Below are positions 36,638 to 45,613 of a DNA stretch of 64,000 nucleotides, piece by piece. The DNA is from Deltaproteobacteria bacterium. Its GTDB lineage: Bacteria > Myxococcota_A > UBA9160 > UBA4427. The position numbers and the translations under genes are program-made. How positions within the stretch are numbered: position 1 is the stretch's first letter; every line of letters starts with the position of its first letter. The DNA is taken from assembly GCA_019310975.1 (NCBI GenBank), contig JAFDDH010000013.1, positions 1 to 64,000 on the forward strand, given 5' to 3'. Under the pieces are notes generated by a model that was given only the letters and a program-made list of their open reading frames with translations, did no database searches and was not told the DNA's origin.

Positions 36638-37425
36638 GACAAGACCTCCACACCGACCACCGCGAAGAGCAGAAACGCGAAGCCCGCGACTGCGCTGGCG
36701 GCGGCCTGGTGCGAGCCCTGCCGACCGACGAAACGCGCCGAGGCGAGCCCCGCGTAGATCCCCCACGCCACCAGCATCCACGAGGCGTGACCCGACCCGG
36801 ACCAGAAGCTTTCCTCCACGGCGTGCAGCCAGGCCGACCCCGTGAGCAACCCCAGAGTGAGCAGCGGGAAGCCCACGGCAAGGGCAGCGACGTTGACGCG
36901 GTCGAGCGCCTCGAGAGAGGGCAGCCCGAAGCCGCGTGCCACGCCGCGCTTCTGCTTCAACCGGCGGTGCTCGAAGAGATAGAAGATCCCCGCCAGCCCG
37001 GAGACACCGAGCAGCCCGAGCCCCGCGCTGGAGAGCAACACGTGGGCGTGGGGCACGGAGCCCTCGGCGACCAGCGTGTCCGCGGGCGCACTCTGGGACC
37101 CCAGGCTTGCAAGGAAGACCGCGAGGAACGCGACCGGGCCGACGACTGCGGCGAGCCCGCCGAGCCGCGCGCGCCACATGAACAAGAGCAGCGAAATCAC
37201 TGCGAACCAGGCCGTGAACGAAATCGCCATCGGGAGGCTCGTGAGGGGTGGAACCGGATCCATTCGATGTAGGGTCGAGAACGCCAGGCCGTGAATGACG
37301 GCACCCGCGGCCAGCCCCCAGACTGCACCCCGCACGATGCGCGGTGCCGGCAGTGCAACCCCCAGCAGCGCCCCGACGCCCGCGGCGAGGTAGATGGCCG
37401 CTGCCGTCTGTAGGAAGGGAATCAA
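36634..37425 (-). CDS. CcsA/HemX-like cytochrome c assembly membrane protein
   Basis: About 263 aa with eight predicted membrane helices. TTG 37425 is the likely start: it sits directly before the first helix ('IPFLQTAAAIYLAAGVGALLG') with CGAGGATG about 9 nt upstream. This family precedes hemA in many bacteria and helps haem delivery or HemA stability. The tryptophan-rich WWD-type segment is degenerate ('SAWLHAVEESFWSGSGHASWMLVAWGIYAG'), as in HemX rather than true CcsA. It heads the haem operon. Confidence 0.8.
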   Translation of the reverse strand: MIPFLQTAAAIYLAAGVGALLGVALPAPRIVRGAVWGLAAGAVIHGLAFSTLHRMDPVPPLTSLPMAISFTAWFAVISLLLFMWRARLGGLAAVVGPVAFLAVFLASLGSQSAPADTLVAEGSVPHAHVLLSSAGLGLLGVSGLAGIFYLFEHRRLKQKRGVARGFGLPSLEALDRVNVAALAVGFPLLTLGLLTGSAWLHAVEESFWSGSGHASWMLVAWGIYAGLASARFVGRQGSHQAAASAVAGFAFLLFAVVGVEVLS

Positions 37426-37628
37426 GTGATGATCATCCTCGGATACCGGGCTCGTGGCGCGAGGTCCGTTCGCACGTACGCACGTACCGCCCCCGAAGGG
37501 TGGCACGAAGCGGTCCTTCGCACCCATCGGCGCCCTGGGAGCGGGGAGTATAGGCTCGAGCCGGAGGCCCCGCAGACGCCACCCCCGGGTGGGCGTTCCG
37601 CTGGAATCGACCCACCGGTCGCAGGCGC

Positions 37629-38168
37629 TCAGCGCCTCTGCAGCCGCTCCATCTGCGCCGCCACCTTGGCCGCGTCGTTCACCATCTCGAAGACCCGGTA
37701 ATCGGGCTCGCCAAGGAGCACGAAGCGGATCTCCTCGAGCGAGGTCTCCCCCGCCAGGTGGCGCCGCGCCTCCTCGAACGAGACTTCCGCACAGCGCTGC
37801 AGCGAGAAGCCACCAATGCCGGCGCCGATGGCCGGGAAGGCGATGCTGCGAATGCCGTGCTCGGCCGCCAACGCCAGGCTCGCGGCCACCGACGCGCGCA
37901 CACTCGCCTCGTCGGCGCATCCGCCCGGAGGCATGCTGGCGGCGTGAATGACGTGACGCGCCGGCAGGTCGCCGGCGCTGGTCAGTGCCACCTCGCCGAC
38001 CTCGATCGGACCGTGTGCGTCGCACTCCGCCTGAATGCTGGGCCCGCCCTTCTCGCGAATCGCACCGGCCACGCCGGCCCCCAGCACGAGATCGCTATTG
38101 GCCGCGTTCACGATCGCTTCCACGTCCTGCTCGGTGATGTCGCCCTCGACCAGTGCGATGCGTCCCAT
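37629..38168 (-). CDS. macrodomain protein (ADP-ribose / O-acetyl-ADP-ribose hydrolase-like)
   Basis: A 179-aa macrodomain from ATG 38168 (GGGAGGTCGTG upstream). It has '[33 protein letters not shown]', '[20 protein letters not shown]' and '[21 protein letters not shown]', matching YmdB/MacroD-type ADP-ribose-binding enzymes that hydrolyse O-acetyl-ADP-ribose or remove ADP-ribose from proteins. It is a single-gene unit divergent from trxA. No ADP-ribosyltransferase partner is adjacent. Confidence 0.92.
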   Translation of the reverse strand: MGRIALVEGDITEQDVEAIVNAANSDLVLGAGVAGAIREKGGPSIQAECDAHGPIEVGEVALTSAGDLPARHVIHAASMPPGGCADEASVRASVAASLALAAEHGIRSIAFPAIGAGIGGFSLQRCAEVSFEEARRHLAGETSLEEIRFVLLGEPDYRVFEMVNDAAKVAAQMERLQRR

Positions 38169-38388
38169 CACGACCTCCCTCGCCGATCTCGCTTGCTGGC
38201 GGACGGGCGACAGCGAGAGCATAACGCCTCCAGCCGGGCGAACCGCTCGACATCTGCGCTCGCGAGACGATCCGATAGCAGCTGCACGGCCGACTGCTAT
38301 TCTGCGATCCCGCCCATCCCGGTGCCAGGGTCGAGGTACGAAACCCGATCCGGGCTCCGGCATCGAACTCGGACCACGGCCCGAAAAC

Positions 38389-38415
38389 GCAATGCGCGCA
38401 ATGCGCGCAATGCGA
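38389..38415. repeat. 9-bp tandem repeat (gcaatgcgc), 3 units, in the trxA leader
   Basis: Two exact copies and one with a final a, ending 14 bp before the trxA start and just upstream of its GAAGGAGAAAG ribosome site, so copy-number variation would lengthen the 5' leader. Confidence 0.88.
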
Positions 38416-38429
38416 AGGAGAAAGATCCG

Positions 38430-38753
38430 ATGGCAGAGATCCACGACGTAACCGACGGCAGCTTCGACGCGGAGGTTCTCCAGTCCGATCAGCCCGTCAT
38501 CGTCGATTTTTGGGCGGAGTGGTGCGGACCCTGCCGACAGATCGCGCCGGTCATCAAGGAGGTCGCGGACGAATTCGAGGGGCGAGTCAAGGTGGTCAAG
38601 CTGAATGTCGACGAGTCGCCGCAGACGGCAGGCAAGTACGGCATCCGCTCGATCCCCACATTGCTCTCCTTCAAGGACGGGCAGGTCGTCGAGCAGGTGA
38701 TGGGTGCGCGACCCAAGGCCGGCTATACGGAGATGGCTCAGAAGCTGGTCTGA
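38430..38753 (+). CDS. trxA: thioredoxin
   Basis: A 107-aa thioredoxin with the redox site W31-C-G-P-C35 in '[10 protein letters not shown]', '[28 protein letters not shown]' with the cis-Pro in 'SIPT', and 'GARPKAGY'. ATG 38430 follows GAAGGAGAAAG. It reduces protein disulphides in the cytoplasm. It is divergent from the macrodomain gene and convergent with a HAD phosphatase. Confidence 0.97.
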   Translation: MAEIHDVTDGSFDAEVLQSDQPVIVDFWAEWCGPCRQIAPVIKEVADEFEGRVKVVKLNVDESPQTAGKYGIRSIPTLLSFKDGQVVEQVMGARPKAGYTEMAQKLV

Positions 38754-38774
38754 GTCGACCAGATGGCGCTCCGC

Positions 38775-39614
38775 TCAGGCGTCTGGGGCGTGTCGGGCGT
38801 GTAGAGAGGGCAGGCGGTGTCCGCTGCGGCCATATCCGCTGACCTCCAGGCCGACGGGGGTCACGCCGTCGGCGTCGCCGTCGATGGCGTCGATGGCGAA
38901 GAAGCACACGGGCCAGCGGCGGCGTACCGCCAGGCGGTAGAGTAGCGGGTCCGGATTCACCACCACGGGGTGACCCACCAGATCGAGCAGCGGGCGATCG
39001 GTCACGGAGTCGGTATAGAACCAGCTCTTGGCCAGATCGATCTCCTCCTCCGCGATGAACTGCTGCAGCCAGTAGATCTTCCCCTCCTCGAAGCAGATCG
39101 GCTCCACGACGCGGCCCGTGAAGAGCCCGTTCTCCACTTCGAGACGGGTGTAGACCATATGCTCGACACCCAGATGCCGAGCCAGCGGCTCCACGACGAA
39201 CTTCGTGGCGCCGCTCACGATGCAGACTACGTGGCCACTGTCCTGATGGTGGCGAATACAGGCCACGGCCTCCGGATAGATCGCCGGTAGGATGGCCGCG
39301 TCGAAGAGAACGTTGGCTTCGGCAATCACATCTGCCTCACTCCGCCCTCTGAAGTCCGCCATCATGCTCTTGGTCCAGGACAGGATGTCGAGCACGCCAA
39401 TCTTGTACTGGAGATAGGCGCCAAGACCCCTTACGAGCTCGAGGGCATCGAGCTCACCCTGCTCGTATTTGTGCTTCATGTACACCGAGCCCGAGTTCTC
39501 GGCGATGATCGTCTTGTCCATGTCGAAGAAGGCACCGATGCGCGGCGATCGGCGGCGCTTCTCCGGACCGATCTCGGAGAGCCTCTCTGGTGTGCGCTCG
39601 TCAGTGGCGACCAT
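38775..39614 (-). CDS. HAD-IB family hydrolase (SerB-like)
   Basis: About 279 aa from ATG 39614. HAD motif I is 'FFDMDKTIIAENSGSVY' (D-x-D-x-T), motif II 'CIVSGATKFVV', motif III Lys in 'CFEEGKIYWL', and motif IV 'YTDSVTDRPLLDLVG'. The HAD-IB subfamily includes phosphoserine, lysophosphatidic acid and glycerol-phosphate phosphatases. The substrate is not assignable. The start has no strong Shine-Dalgarno; upstream in-frame starts exist. Confidence 0.85.
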   Translation of the reverse strand: MVATDERTPERLSEIGPEKRRRSPRIGAFFDMDKTIIAENSGSVYMKHKYEQGELDALELVRGLGAYLQYKIGVLDILSWTKSMMADFRGRSEADVIAEANVLFDAAILPAIYPEAVACIRHHQDSGHVVCIVSGATKFVVEPLARHLGVEHMVYTRLEVENGLFTGRVVEPICFEEGKIYWLQQFIAEEEIDLAKSWFYTDSVTDRPLLDLVGHPVVVNPDPLLYRLAVRRRWPVCFFAIDAIDGDADGVTPVGLEVSGYGRSGHRLPSLHARHAPDA

Positions 39615-39984
39615 CGCCGGGACGGTATCACGCAAGGGGTGTTCCTTGAAGACCAGACCCTCCTGCCAGCCCGGTCGGGCTCCCACCGCCATCCCCGCCC
39701 CACGGACGGACATTCGACAGATTCGCGTGTGAACTCCCGAGAAGCCGGCCCGGCCCGAGGCGATGTGCGCCGAAGTTGCCCCTTCGTGAGGTGCGCAACC
39801 CACTGCGTCGCCCGCAAGCCACTTCACAGACCCGAGCACGCAAGTGGCGCTCGGCCTCAAGAAATCCCCTTATTTCACCGTTAGTTGCAATGAACGGAAC
39901 CGCTGGCATGGAAGCTGCTTTGTAGTTCCCCAACGCATCTCTCGCGATGCATCGGTGGAGAGGCGCCGGAAGGTGTACTTGCAC
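39615..39984. other. intergenic region upstream of the pilin operon
   Basis: About 370 bp between the HAD gene (-) and the pilin operon (+). It is noticeably less GC-rich near 39850-39960 than its surroundings and holds the sigma-54-like promoter. No ORF is supported; the track ORFs across it are extensions of the HAD and pilin frames. Confidence 0.5.
39904..39920 (+). promoter_or_regulatory. sigma-54-like promoter for the type IV pilus operon
   Basis: TGGCATGGAAGCTGCTT keeps the invariant GG-N10-GC spacing (GG 39905-39906, GC 39917-39918) of RpoN promoters, differing from TGGCAC-N5-TTGC at few positions. It lies about 65 bp upstream of the first pilin start. Pilin genes are RpoN-dependent in several bacteria. 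An upstream activator site was not identified. Confidence 0.5.
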
Positions 39985-40686
39985 GTGACGAAGAAGACGA
40001 CGCAGAGGACGAAGAGAAAATCCGGGAAGCCCCCGACCCACGAATCGGGTTTCACCCTGATCGAGATGATTGTCGTGATCGCGATCGTCATGGCGCTCGT
40101 CGCCATTGCGGTGCCGATGATGTATGGCCAGGCGTCCAACCAACGCCTGAAGGACACTGCGCGCGGGATCGCCAACGTGCTCAACCGTGCTCGTGGCGAG
40201 GCCGTCCGCACCGGCAACGTGCACATCGTCTATGTGGCCACGGACGCATCGGGCAACCTGCTGCAGGACCCGTCCGGAAACAACGTCGCGGCCCTGATTC
40301 TGAACGATGGCGCTCCGGGCGCAACCGATCAGAACTGCCAGATCGACTCCGGTGAGCCGATCTGGACCGTCCAGAACGTCGCCGGCGTCGGGCTCGGAGT
40401 GGTGGGCAGCCCCGCGACGGCACCCAACGACCAGGGCAGTGGCAACAAGACGAGTGGCTCGACGTTCACGGAAGACGACGGCAGTACCGCGGCGACCTGG
40501 GTGATGTTCCGCCCGGACGGAATGCCACTCGCCTTCGACGCCGGCTGTGCGACAGGCGACGCGGGCAGCGGTGCTGGCGCGTTCTACCTGCAGAACGGCG
40601 AGCGCAACCTCGCCGTGGTCCTCAAGCCCATGGGCAACGTGAAGGTGCACGCCTTCAGCGTGACTACCAACACATGGACGGAATAG
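39985..40686 (+). CDS. type IV pilus minor pilin, FimT/GspH-like
   Basis: A 233-aa prepilin from GTG 39985 (GGAAGGTG upstream). The leader is a basic 20-residue stretch ending 'HESG', cleaved before 'FTLIEMIVVIAIVMALVAIAVPMM' with the conserved Glu5. The GspH/FimT domain follows ('LNRARGEAVRTGNVHIVYV', 'VMFRPDGMPLAFD'). It would be processed by prepilin peptidase and prime pilus assembly. It is the first gene of the 40-46.6 kb operon. Confidence 0.9.
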   Translation: MTKKTTQRTKRKSGKPPTHESGFTLIEMIVVIAIVMALVAIAVPMMYGQASNQRLKDTARGIANVLNRARGEAVRTGNVHIVYVATDASGNLLQDPSGNNVAALILNDGAPGATDQNCQIDSGEPIWTVQNVAGVGLGVVGSPATAPNDQGSGNKTSGSTFTEDDGSTAATWVMFRPDGMPLAFDAGCATGDAGSGAGAFYLQNGERNLAVVLKPMGNVKVHAFSVTTNTWTE

Positions 40687-40688
40687 CG

Positions 40689-41141
40689 ATGCGCATCGAA
40701 ATCCGCAGCACCGGAGGGTGCGAACACGAACGAAGCGAGTCCGGCATCAGTCTGATCGAGGTGACCATCGCGCTGGCCATCCTCGGATTCGGGATGCTGG
40801 CGATGGCGACGGCCCAGCTCTCAGCGTTGCAGTTCACGGGCGAGTCACGCAACCGCAGCGAGGCCCACTATCTCGCGCAGCAGCAGATGGAGGCATTCCA
40901 GGGAATGTCGCGCACCGGTATCGAGGCCGCTCGGGTCGACGGCAGCTACCCGAACGATCCCAACAACCCGATCGATCCGGACCCGCAGGACTCCCGCGCT
41001 TCGAGCTTCAATCGCAGCTGGCTCATCACTCCGAATACACCGGAGGACGGCGTCTACACCATCAACGTCCAGGTGAACTGGATGGACGGCCTCGGTCGAC
41101 TGCGCACTGTCGAGCTCGAGGGGCTGAAGGCGGAATTCTGA
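40689..41141 (+). CDS. pilV: type IV pilus minor pilin, PilV-like
   Basis: About 150 aa. ATG 40689 lies 2 bp after the previous stop; ATG 40674, overlapping it, is the alternative. The prepilin site is 'SESG' before 'ISLIEVTIALAILGFGMLAMATAQL', followed by PilV-type 'QQQMEAFQGM'. It is a minor pilin of the priming complex. It overlaps pilW by one base (TGATG). Confidence 0.87.
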   Translation: MRIEIRSTGGCEHERSESGISLIEVTIALAILGFGMLAMATAQLSALQFTGESRNRSEAHYLAQQQMEAFQGMSRTGIEAARVDGSYPNDPNNPIDPDPQDSRASSFNRSWLITPNTPEDGVYTINVQVNWMDGLGRLRTVELEGLKAEF

Positions 41142-42040
41142 TGGACACGCGAAGAAATTCAAGCGGATTCACGATCACCGAGCTGATGGTCGCGCTGGCG
41201 GTGATGATCCTGGTGATGTCGCAGGTCATGTACGCGTACACGAACCAGCACACCAAGAGCAAGGAGCACGAACGGCTGGTGGAGAACCAGTCGGAGGTCC
41301 GGCTCGTGACTGACGTCATCCTGAACGATCTACGGATGGCCGGCTTCATGGTGCACGAGACGGCCTCGATCGGCAGCATCGATGGCGGAACCACGGGCTC
41401 GGACACTCTCTGCGTGAGCGATCCGAACGCGATCGACGACGCCGTGGTCGACAATGCCTCCGTGCGCCTGACCGGCGCCAAGCTGACGACGGCCGTGACG
41501 GCCGGAGACACCAGCCTCACGCTACTCGCCTCCTCGATGGACATCGACGAGGACGGCGACGTCGACTTCGTAGACGGAGCCGGCGTGCTGATCTCCGGCG
41601 GCGACGAGGTCCACTGCGGCCGCATCACGGGCGTCGGCAGCAGCTCCATCACGTTCACACCGGCCCTGCCAGGGGGATTCTCGATCACTCCGAGCGAGGG
41701 AATCATCGTGCCCGCACTCACCTACGTGGTGAACGGCACCGAGCTCTCGCGCAACGGCATGGTGCTCTCGGACCAGGTCGAGGACTTGCAGGTCGAGTTC
41801 GGCGTCGATGTCGACTCCAATGGATTGGTCGAGGGTGCAGAGTTTCCGATCGACGACCTGACCGGCCAGGATCTCAACCTCGTCCGCACCGCGCGTATCC
41901 ACGTGACCGGTCGAACATCGCGCGGTGTCGAGGGCTTCGCCGGACAATTTGCTGCCGTGGCGAATAGAAACGCCGGCACTGCGGATGACTTCAAGCGACG
42001 CCGCGTCACCGCCGACGCCACGCTCCGGAATATGAGGTAG
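41141..42040 (+). CDS. pilW: type IV pilus minor pilin, PilW-like
   Basis: A 299-aa prepilin with a short leader ending 'SSG' before 'FTITELMVALAVMILVMSQVMYAYTNQ'. The PilW-like body includes 'VRLVTDVILNDLRMAGFM' and a C-terminal 'LVRTARIHVTGRTSRG'. Acidic 'DIDEDGDVDFVDGAG' could bind Ca. The start overlaps the pilV stop. Confidence 0.88.
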   Translation: MDTRRNSSGFTITELMVALAVMILVMSQVMYAYTNQHTKSKEHERLVENQSEVRLVTDVILNDLRMAGFMVHETASIGSIDGGTTGSDTLCVSDPNAIDDAVVDNASVRLTGAKLTTAVTAGDTSLTLLASSMDIDEDGDVDFVDGAGVLISGGDEVHCGRITGVGSSSITFTPALPGGFSITPSEGIIVPALTYVVNGTELSRNGMVLSDQVEDLQVEFGVDVDSNGLVEGAEFPIDDLTGQDLNLVRTARIHVTGRTSRGVEGFAGQFAAVANRNAGTADDFKRRRVTADATLRNMR

Positions 42041-42044
42041 CGAC

Positions 42045-42524
42045 ATGCAGTGCACGAGAATCGATCGCCCCGGGGCCGAGCGCCAGAGCGTCCGCGAACG
42101 CGGCATGGCGCTGATCACCGCCGTGCTCCTGCTGCTCCTGATCAGCGCCACGATCGTGAGCACCATCGAGTTCTCGGGTCAGGAATACCAGGCCGGCGGC
42201 CGGGCGCGCGCCAGCGCGCGCAACCTCTATGCCGCGGATTCCGGCATCCAGTTCGGTCTGAACAGGATCCAGGCGCCGCGCGACCTGAACGCCTTCAGCT
42301 TCACACTCACCGACGGCACGCTCGTCGAGAGCCGGTCTCGAAGCGACTCAACGCCGCAGGACATCTCGGCAGACGGCATCGGCCAGCCCCCCGACGGAAT
42401 GCAGATCAATGTCGGCTCGGGCTACGTGAACGAGCTCTTCGAGCTGACGGTCATCGCCGAGGCCACCAATGGAGCGACGACGGAGCTGGAGACCAAGCTC
42501 GCGCTACTGCAGCCCAACTCGTGA
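42045..42524 (+). CDS. pilX: pilus assembly protein, PilX-like
   Basis: A 159-aa product with the PilX N-terminus 'ERGMALITAVLLLLLISATIVSTIEFSGQEYQAGGRARASARNLYAADSG'. The segment after the hydrophobic helix is typical of PilX/PilX_N proteins, which lack a strict Gly-Phe prepilin cleavage site. It starts 4 bp after pilW and precedes PilY1 by 10 bp. Confidence 0.86.
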   Translation: MQCTRIDRPGAERQSVRERGMALITAVLLLLLISATIVSTIEFSGQEYQAGGRARASARNLYAADSGIQFGLNRIQAPRDLNAFSFTLTDGTLVESRSRSDSTPQDISADGIGQPPDGMQINVGSGYVNELFELTVIAEATNGATTELETKLALLQPNS

Positions 42525-42534
42525 GGTAATGAAC

Positions 42535-45500
42535 ATGATTGAGCTCTCGAAACGACTGATCGCCATCGTACTGCTCTGGGCACTGGTCTTCGCACCCAGC
42601 ATGGTCTGGGCGGGCCAGGCCGATGTCGACCTCTTCACGACCAGCACCAAGGCACCGCCGAATATCCTCATCATGCTGGACAGCTCCGGCTCCATGGGAG
42701 ATCTCCCGTCGACCGGCGGAACCGACTCAAAAATGGTGATTGCCAAGGACGCCGTCACCACGCTGGTCACCACGGTGAATCCCTCGGACGGCAGCGGCGG
42801 CTTCGTCGAGAACGCGCGGTTCGGCCTCTTCCGGTTTCGTGATCACGGCGGCCTCCTGGTCTCGCCCATCAGCAACAACAACACGGCGGCCGTGATCTCA
42901 GGGATCGCGTCGGTCGATTCCACCGACCAGTTCACACCGATCAACGGCGCCGCACTCGACGTCGCCCGATACTTCAACGGCACTCAGACTTGGGGCACCC
43001 TGCAGTCCTGGGGCAAGGACGCCTTGGAGCCCGCCGTCACCTCCCCCTTCGACCTCTCGTGCCGGGATACCTTCATGATCTTCATCTCGGACGGTGAGCG
43101 CTACAACGACGAGATGCTTCACACCGGATTCTTCGCCACGATCGGCGATGCGGACGGCGACGGAGGTGAGGTCGGCGACGAAACGAATGCGGCGCTCGTG
43201 GCGGATGCGAATATGGAGTGGGGCGATGACATCACCCATGTGCTCTTCGACAAGGACTTTGCGCCCACAGTCAACAACAAGCAGAACGTCGTCACCCACA
43301 CCATTGGCTTCGACATCAACCTGCCGACGCTGGCTCGAATGGCCGCGAACGGCAACGGCACCTACTACCAGACGAATAGCGCGGCGACCCTAGGCAACGC
43401 CTTGGCTGTCGCCACCCAGAACTACTTCGACGACACCTCCTCGTACTCGACGGCGGTGGTGCCCACCAGCCGCTCGCAGTTCGGCTCGGCGTTCTACAAC
43501 GCCTACTTCGAGCCCGAAGAGGGCGAGGCCTTCTGGGAGGGTCACCTGGAGGCCTTCACGATCTCACCGACGGGGGAGATCCTGGACAAGGACGGCAACC
43601 CGGCGGTGGATCCGATCACGGACCTGCCCATCGATCCACCCAACCCGCACTGGGATGCTGGAGTCGTAATGCGCACGCAGTCGGGCCGTTCGATCTACAC
43701 CACGAAGAACGACCAGAGGATCAACTTCAATGTCGGCAATATCGGCATTGGCGCGACTCAGTTCGATGGGACCGACCTGGGCCTCCTGGCCAGCGAGATC
43801 GGCTTCTATCCGAACTCAGCCAGCTCCAGCGTCACGACGGTCGCGCTCCTGACCGAAGCGCTGACCCGCTATCTGCACGGCATGGACGGCTTCGACGAGG
43901 ACAACGACACCGATTACACCGAGATGCGCTCCAAGGTATTGGGAGACATCTTCCACTCGTCTCCGAGAATCGTGGGCGCGCCGAGTACGAACCTCTTTAG
44001 CGAGCCGGGCTACTTCGACTACTTCCTCGACTATCTCGATCGGGATCGCGTGATCTACGTGGGGGCCAACGATGGCATGCTCCATGCCATTGATGCGGGC
44101 ACCTACACGGTCGGCGACGATCCAGGCACCACCGAGACCGAGGCTGTCTACTACACGCCGGGCTCGGGCCAGGAGCGATTTGGCTACATCCCCGGGCTCC
44201 TGCTCGACGATGTCAAGCTCGTGCCGCGCAACAGCCCGCGCACCTACTATTTCGTGGACGGCAGCCCTGTGGCGGCCGACGTGTGGATCCCCTCGAGCAC
44301 GACCGACATCACGAAGGAGAAGGACGAGTGGCTGACCCTGCTCGTGACGAGCTTCCGTGAGGGCGGTGAAGGGTATATCGCCCTCGACGTGACGGAGCCC
44401 GGCGCGACGACGGGCGCGCACGGCCCCTATCCCAAATATCTATGGGAGTTCACCGACGCCAAGCTCGGCCAGGCCTGGTCGAATCCGATCATCACCCGTG
44501 TCAAGGTGAACGACGGCAATAGCAACGACAACTGCGGCTTCGACGACGGCGACGGCGACTGCCGCGAACACTGGGTGGCCATCATCGGTGGCGGCTACAA
44601 TGTGTCCGCAGATCCGAACACCACCAGCTTCGAGTCGAACCCCGCGAATCCGGGCTGGAGCGATCGAGGCAAGGCGCTCTTCATGATCGACATTGCCACC
44701 GGTGATGTGCTGGCTCGAGTCGAGTTCGACGCGACGACGAATGCGGACATGATCTACGCGATTCCCAGTGAGCCGGCGGTCCTCGACCTGAACTTCGACA
44801 GCTTCGCGGACGTCGTCTACATCGGAGACACCGGCGGCCAGGTCTGGAAGTGGGACATCTCTGCCGTGGGCGTGGACTCGAACTCGGACAACGAGGTGGA
44901 CAACTGGCCGGCCGGCGTCTGGTTCCGTACACCAGCCGAGACAGTGTCCTCGGGCACACACTTCCGCAGCTTCTTCTACCCGCCGGCGGCCGCCTTCGAT
45001 CGTGGCAACCTGGTGCTGAGCTTCGCCTCGGGCGAGCGCGATCAGCTGCGATACGAGGGTGAGGCACTCTACGACGAGAACAACAGAATGTACGTGATCC
45101 GGGACGACGACCCGACCGGCACGGACGCGCTGACGACGGTCTACACGGACTCGAACCTGACGGATGTCACCAGCAAGCACATGGACGACGATCCGCTCGA
45201 CGAGGGCTTCTACTTCCAGGCAGACGACGGTGAGAAGTTCGTGAGCGATCTGATCGTCTTCGGCGGCAAGGTGATCGGCGTAACCTACCGGCCCGACGCC
45301 GGCTCCGGCGATGTGTGTCTGGATATCACCGGTGAGTCGAACCTCTACGTCTTCGATCTCGGAACCGCAAACGGATTCTTCAGCAACAACGTGCTCTTGA
45401 CCCCGATGGAGGCGCGGAAGTCGAGCGTCGGCGGAGGTCTGGCGAGCACGCCGCGCGTGTCCATCGCACCGGATCCGTCGAATGACAAGATGTACATCAA

Positions 45501-45588
45501 GACGTCCAAGGGGAAGGTGTTGACCATCGATCCGCCTGGCCGGGATGGCTCCGGGGCCGGGATGATCTACTGGAAACAGAACTTCTAG
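42535..45588 (+). CDS. pilY1: type IV pilus tip/biogenesis factor PilY1
   Basis: A 1017-aa secreted protein. ATG 42535 has GAGGT 8 nt upstream; the in-frame ATG two codons earlier is the alternative. A signal peptide (LIAIVLLWALVFAPSMVWA) precedes a von Willebrand A domain with MIDAS 'MLDSSGSMGD', and the C-terminal PilY1 beta-propeller holds 'GANDGMLHAIDAGT' and an EF-hand-like Ca site D-x-N-x-D-x3-D at about residues 781-789. PilY1 sits at the pilus tip and couples adhesion, Ca and retraction. It stands with minor pilins as in Pseudomonas. Confidence 0.95.
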   Translation: MIELSKRLIAIVLLWALVFAPSMVWAGQADVDLFTTSTKAPPNILIMLDSSGSMGDLPSTGGTDSKMVIAKDAVTTLVTTVNPSDGSGGFVENARFGLFRFRDHGGLLVSPISNNNTAAVISGIASVDSTDQFTPINGAALDVARYFNGTQTWGTLQSWGKDALEPAVTSPFDLSCRDTFMIFISDGERYNDEMLHTGFFATIGDADGDGGEVGDETNAALVADANMEWGDDITHVLFDKDFAPTVNNKQNVVTHTIGFDINLPTLARMAANGNGTYYQTNSAATLGNALAVATQNYFDDTSSYSTAVVPTSRSQFGSAFYNAYFEPEEGEAFWEGHLEAFTISPTGEILDKDGNPAVDPITDLPIDPPNPHWDAGVVMRTQSGRSIYTTKNDQRINFNVGNIGIGATQFDGTDLGLLASEIGFYPNSASSSVTTVALLTEALTRYLHGMDGFDEDNDTDYTEMRSKVLGDIFHSSPRIVGAPSTNLFSEPGYFDYFLDYLDRDRVIYVGANDGMLHAIDAGTYTVGDDPGTTETEAVYYTPGSGQERFGYIPGLLLDDVKLVPRNSPRTYYFVDGSPVAADVWIPSSTTDITKEKDEWLTLLVTSFREGGEGYIALDVTEPGATTGAHGPYPKYLWEFTDAKLGQAWSNPIITRVKVNDGNSNDNCGFDDGDGDCREHWVAIIGGGYNVSADPNTTSFESNPANPGWSDRGKALFMIDIATGDVLARVEFDATTNADMIYAIPSEPAVLDLNFDSFADVVYIGDTGGQVWKWDISAVGVDSNSDNEVDNWPAGVWFRTPAETVSSGTHFRSFFYPPAAAFDRGNLVLSFASGERDQLRYEGEALYDENNRMYVIRDDDPTGTDALTTVYTDSNLTDVTSKHMDDDPLDEGFYFQADDGEKFVSDLIVFGGKVIGVTYRPDAGSGDVCLDITGESNLYVFDLGTANGFFSNNVLLTPMEARKSSVGGGLASTPRVSIAPDPSNDKMYIKTSKGKVLTIDPPGRDGSGAGMIYWKQNF

Positions 45589-45613
45589 ATCCGTGAACGG
45601 AGGGGGCGGACGC

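Noticed and set aside
35288-37177. long version of hemA
   Set aside because: The upstream 180 residues are an out-of-frame reading of the HemX-like gene; hemA has a strong ribosome site at 36637.
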